From: Gemmatimonadota bacterium
GTDB taxonomy: Bacteria > Gemmatimonadota > Gemmatimonadetes > Longimicrobiales > UBA6960
Assembly (NCBI GenBank): GCA_022564535.1
Contig: JADFLD010000030.1
Location: forward strand, 1 to 10,349
Length of the DNA stretch: 10,349 nucleotides
Reading direction: 5' to 3'
The translations under genes and the position numbers were made by a program. This document shows, piece after piece, positions 8,038 through 10,349 of this stretch. How positions within the stretch are numbered: position 1 is the stretch's first letter; each line of letters starts with the position of its first letter. A model generated the notes under the pieces. It saw only the letters and a program-made list of their open reading frames with translations, did not search any database and was not told the DNA's origin.

Positions 8038-8807
8038 CCGCCCGCGAACAGGTCGAGTGGGGCGGGCTGTCCCTGGTGGCGCTGGCGGCGCTTTGGGAGG
8101 CTCCACTCGTCGAGGCCTACGATCGCATCGGCTCGACGAGTGAGCGGGCTTTGGAGCTCGCGCGCGCGGGTGCCCTGCCCGGCACGGTGGTGGTGGCGAA
8201 CCAGCAGACTGCGGGGCGGGGTAGGCGTGGCGCGACGTGGGAGTCCCCGGCGAGGTCGGGGTTGTGGATGTCGGTACTTCTCAGCCGACGACACTACTCT
8301 ATCCACCTCCCGCTGCTCGTCGGATTGGCTTGCGCGGAAGGCATCGAAGCCTACGTCCCGGGGGTGCACGTCGATATCAAGTGGCCCAACGATCTGCTCG
8401 TCGGTCGCCTGAAGCTCGGGGGGGTCCTCTGCGAATCCGAGGGAGAGTCCGTCGTGGTCGGTATCGGCATCAACGTGCGGACGCCGCTTGGTGGCTTCTC
8501 CGACGCTCTGGCCGGAGTCGCTACATCACTCGAGATGATGAATGGTAAGGAGCTGTCCCGTACCGAGTTAGGAGCTCATATTCTGGATCGGCTCAGGCAG
8601 GTTCTGGGGAGAGAAGCGCCGTTTCGGGCCGCGTTCGCGGAGCTCGAACGGCGTGACGCTCTGGCAGGCCATCGCATTCGCACTGAGCACCAGGGTGTGG
8701 GACTGGCGGTCGGTATCGACCCGTCCGGCGCATTGGTGCTGGAGCGGCGCGACGGGACGCGGGTACAGGTGACCTCTGGCAGCGTAAGTTTCGAGACCCC
8801 GGGCTAG
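8034..8807 (+). CDS. birA: Biotin--[acetyl-CoA-carboxylase] ligase, no repressor domain
   Basis: The enzyme activates biotin with ATP to biotinyl-AMP and attaches it to the carboxyl-carrier protein (BCCP) of acetyl-CoA carboxylase. Seen here: the substrate loop GRGRRGATWESP (61-72), KWPNDLL (116-122), K127 in KLGGVLCES, and GIGINV (144-149), followed by a small SH3-like C-terminal domain. The 257-residue form lacks the N-terminal winged-helix that lets E. coli BirA repress bio genes, so this is a monofunctional (class I) ligase. The frame is open upstream to 7992 within uppP. GTG at 8034 is preferred because it overlaps the uppP stop by four bases and leaves an N terminus of suitable length. 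It ends with tandem stops TAG-TGA. Pairing with coaX is recurrent in bacteria and occurs as a fusion in some. Confidence 0.93.
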   Translation: MTAREQVEWGGLSLVALAALWEAPLVEAYDRIGSTSERALELARAGALPGTVVVANQQTAGRGRRGATWESPARSGLWMSVLLSRRHYSIHLPLLVGLACAEGIEAYVPGVHVDIKWPNDLLVGRLKLGGVLCESEGESVVVGIGINVRTPLGGFSDALAGVATSLEMMNGKELSRTELGAHILDRLRQVLGREAPFRAAFAELERRDALAGHRIRTEHQGVGLAVGIDPSGALVLERRDGTRVQVTSGSVSFETPG

Positions 8808-8839
8808 TGAGCGCCGCCTGACCGCCCGGAGCCCTTCAC

Positions 8840-8845
8840 AGGAGG
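8840..8845 (+). promoter_or_regulatory. Strong Shine-Dalgarno for coaX
   Basis: AGGAGG lies eight bases before the GTG at 8854. It is the only near-perfect ribosome-binding site among the plus-strand genes here, where the others rely on overlap or weak sites. It supports the GTG as the coaX start and fits the 46-base gap after birA, which rules out simple stop-start coupling. Confidence 0.85.
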
Positions 8846-8853
8846 CTCATCGC

Positions 8854-9636
8854 GTGCAACTCGTCGTGGACGTCGGCAACACCGAGACCGTCGTCGGCTT
8901 GGCCCCGAGCACTACCGAGATCGTCGCCCATTGGCGTTTGAGCTCGAGCGTGCCTCGCACCGCAGACGAAATGACCGCCCTCATCCGCGCGTTCTTGAAC
9001 GGGGGGATGATCGACGAGTCCGAGATCGTGCGCGGCGTCGTCGGCTCGGTGGTCCCTTCCCTGAACCAGGTCTGGTCCAAGACGATCCGTGACATCACGG
9101 GCGCCGAAGTCGTGGCGATCGGGCCCGGCAGCGACCTGCCCATTCGCCTCGACGTGGAGGAACCCCTGTCCGTGGGGGCCGATCGGGTCGTGAACACGTT
9201 GGCGGCCTGCCGGCTCTATCAACGCGACACGATCGCGGTGGATCTCGGGACGGCGACGACGTTCGACTGTATCTCGGGCGACGGCGTCTTCTTGGGCGGT
9301 GTCATCTCTCCGGGTTTGCCAGCGGGTCTCGAGTGGCTGGCCGCCCGCACGGCGAAGCTCCCGCGCGTCGAGCTCCAGCCGCCAGCCTTGGTCATCGGTC
9401 GACGAACGGAGACGTGCCTCCAGAGTGGAGTGTTCTAGCAGGCGATCGAGGCGATCGACGGGATCGTTCGCAGAATCAAGGAGGAATGGGGTCGTCCGGA
9501 CGTGCACGTGGTCGCGACGGGGGGCTTTGCCGACACGATCGGACCCCATCTGAGCTCCGTGGACACGATCGAGCCCCTCCTTACTCTATACGGGCTGGCG
9601 ATGGCGGGCGAGCACGTCGCTTCGGCGCGTCGTTAG
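8854..9636 (+). CDS. coaX: Type III pantothenate kinase, interrupted by in-frame TAG
   Basis: CoaX phosphorylates pantothenate, the first step of coenzyme A synthesis. It belongs to the ASKHA (actin-like) fold, acts as a dimer and needs a monovalent cation. Seen here: phosphate loop DVGNTET (6-12), GADRVVN (108-114, with catalytic-type D110), DLGTATTFD (130-138), and GGVISPGLPAG. After LQSGVF (to residue 194) the frame meets TAG at 9436-9438. It then continues without shift as recognisable CoaX (QAIEAIDGIVRRIKEEWG, then VVATGGFADTIGPH and PLLTLYGL) to TAG at 9634-9636, 260 codons in all. In relatives the stop position is usually Tyr, one base from TAG. If translation stops at 195, the last quarter, including part of the second actin-like domain and dimer surface, is lost and the enzyme should be inactive. 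Sequencing error, recent pseudogenisation or readthrough are possible. The gene identity is firm; function is uncertain. Confidence 0.9.
9436..9438 (+). other. Premature in-frame TAG in coaX
   Basis: This amber codon replaces codon 195 of coaX between GVF and QAIEAID. The alignment to the family keeps its length on both sides, so it is a substitution and not an indel. A TAC or TAT (Tyr) to TAG change is the simplest explanation. Confidence 0.9.
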
Positions 9637-9954
9637 AACCTTCTGAAGGCGTTGCGTGAGCACGGTCTCGAGACCATTGAGACCGGCAGCGAGCCGTTCG
9701 ACCCGAGCGTTCACGAGGCGATGATGCAGCAGCCGTCGGCCGACCACCCGGTTGGAACGGTGCTCGAGGAGTTCGCCAAAGGGTATCGACTTCGCGATCG
9801 CGTGCTGCGGCCGAGCAAGGTCATCGTTTCGCAAGCGGTTAAGGATGAGAAAGGCGATGCCGACGGAGGTGATTCAGCGGTCGAAGATGGATCTTCGGCG
9901 ATGGGCAATGCGTCGGCATTGGATGGTACTTCCTCCGGCGGTGCGGCCGTTGAT
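9637..9954 (+). pseudogene. grpE: GrpE C-terminal fragment lacking start and stop
   Basis: GrpE is the nucleotide-exchange factor of the DnaK chaperone. Directly after the coaX stop, and in the same frame, the translation reads NLLKALREHGLETIETGS, then EPFDPSVHEAMMQQPSADHP, then GTVLEEFAKGYRLRDRVLRP and SKVIVSQ (to about 9834). This is the end of the long GrpE helix plus the whole C-terminal beta domain that contacts DnaK. The N-terminal disordered tail and most of the dimerising helix, normally 80 or more residues, are missing, and no start codon with a ribosome-binding site precedes the fragment. After the domain comes a tail rich in Asp, Ser, Gly and Ala. In its stretch 9841-9960 only 20 of 40 codons end in G or C, clearly fewer than in the upstream genes by eye. 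No stop occurs in this frame before the window ends. The end given is where the opposing gene begins and is approximate. Confidence 0.75.
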
Positions 9955-10326
9955 TCACAGGAGGGCTCGCAGCAGGCCCAAGAGCAGCCGGCAGTCGATG
10001 AATTCGTCGAAGTACGTGGTTCCGCCGATACCGCCGCGCCAGCCGTCCAGCGACCATTTTCGGCCGGCACGCACGATGGGCGTCCAGGGAGCGGGCTCGG
10101 CGTCATACGCGATGATCCTGACCTTGCTGCCCGCCAGCAGGTTTTGACACGCTTCTTTCTGCCCGGTCGGGCACAGGACGCACACGACCTCGACCGACGA
10201 GATTCGTTCGACGCGATCGATCGTGTGGCGGAGAATCGATTTGCCCGCGATCACGTTGGCGAGACGGCAAGCGGTGCCGACGGTCGTCGATGTCAAGTCT
10301 ACCTGGATGGCGGCGATGACGGTCAT
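9955..10326 (-). CDS. Truncated nucleotidyltransferase-like protein (SpsF/cytidylyltransferase-like)
   Basis: A 123-residue reading frame starts at ATG 10326 on the minus strand. A GGAGG lies 13 bases upstream (complement of 10340-10344), a rather long spacing. The N terminus (MTVIAAIQVDLTSTTVGTAC, RLANVIAGKSILRHTIDRVE) has the layout of cytidylyltransferases and spore-coat SpsF-like sugar-nucleotide transferases: a short first beta strand, a loop, GK followed by (L/I)LxHxIxRV, then an Ile/Val-rich strand. GRKWSLDGWRGGIGGTTYFDEF at the C-terminal side (88-109) looks like a conserved block of a family I associate with planctomycetes, from memory and untested. Such proteins are normally at least twice this length, so the gene is cut off soon after FDEF, where it meets the grpE tail. 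The specific sugar substrate cannot be given. Confidence 0.5.
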   Translation of the reverse strand: MTVIAAIQVDLTSTTVGTACRLANVIAGKSILRHTIDRVERISSVEVVCVLCPTGQKEACQNLLAGSKVRIIAYDAEPAPWTPIVRAGRKWSLDGWRGGIGGTTYFDEFIDCRLLLGLLRALL

Positions 10327-10349
10327 TCGTTTCGCGGCGCCTCCGTGAT

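Noticed and set aside
9637..9954. Functional short GrpE starting at TTG 9652 or ATG 9721
   Set aside because: TTG 9652 has an AAGG only two bases away, and ATG 9721 lies inside the conserved beta domain. Either product lacks the helix needed for dimerisation.
8854..10349. Reassigned TAG giving one long CoaX-GrpE fusion read through both amber codons
   Set aside because: TAG also ends tatD, bshA and birA at normal lengths, with birA using tandem TAG-TGA. CoaX has its normal C terminus at 9636, and the fused GrpE would lack its dimerising helix.
1..10349. CRISPR arrays, tRNA/rRNA genes, transposases, toxin-antitoxin or defence genes
   Set aside because: No spaced direct repeats, RNA-gene signatures or corresponding protein motifs were found on either strand.

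Overview
The window is a GC-rich, gene-dense bacterial chromosome segment. One strand carries a tightly packed run of nine housekeeping genes in the order secD (5'-truncated by the window edge), secF, tatD, mutL, miaA, bshA, uppP, birA, coaX. Neighbours overlap by four bases or sit a few bases apart, and no gene-free stretch exceeds about 75 bases, so transcription as one or two operons is likely. A clear bshA (first step of bacillithiol synthesis) inside a high-GC block with separate secD and secF genes and a MutL with a C-terminal domain suggests an uncultured bacterium of a Gemmatimonadota-like lineage. That placement is inference from family knowledge and was not tested by phylogeny.

Region by region: 1-2539 encodes SecD and SecF, the proton-driven accessory of the Sec translocon. 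2536-3306 is a TatD-family metal-dependent nuclease. 3380-6117 is the widespread mutL-miaA pair (mismatch repair and tRNA A37 prenylation). 6121-7254 is bshA. 7255-8037 is uppP, which recycles the undecaprenyl lipid carrier. 8034-8807 is a regulator-less biotin-protein ligase, and 8854-9636 is type III pantothenate kinase. The last two form a familiar cofactor pair (biotin loading and coenzyme A synthesis).

The unusual part is the last 1.2 kb. coaX has an in-frame TAG at codon 195 where the family normally continues, and the reading frame after it is intact CoaX to a normal end at 9636. Immediately after that stop, with no start codon or spacer, comes a headless GrpE fragment in the same frame. 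It holds the end of the long helix and the C-terminal beta domain, then an Asp/Ser/Gly-rich tail with no stop. That tail runs into a minus-strand gene (start 10326) resembling sugar-nucleotide cytidylyltransferase or SpsF-like proteins, which is cut short at 9955. Two gene ends missing next to each other, plus a gene missing its start, indicate rearranged or chimeric sequence (natural decay or an assembly artefact) rather than a working system. I see no convincing new biological system, and no tRNA, rRNA, CRISPR or mobile-element genes.
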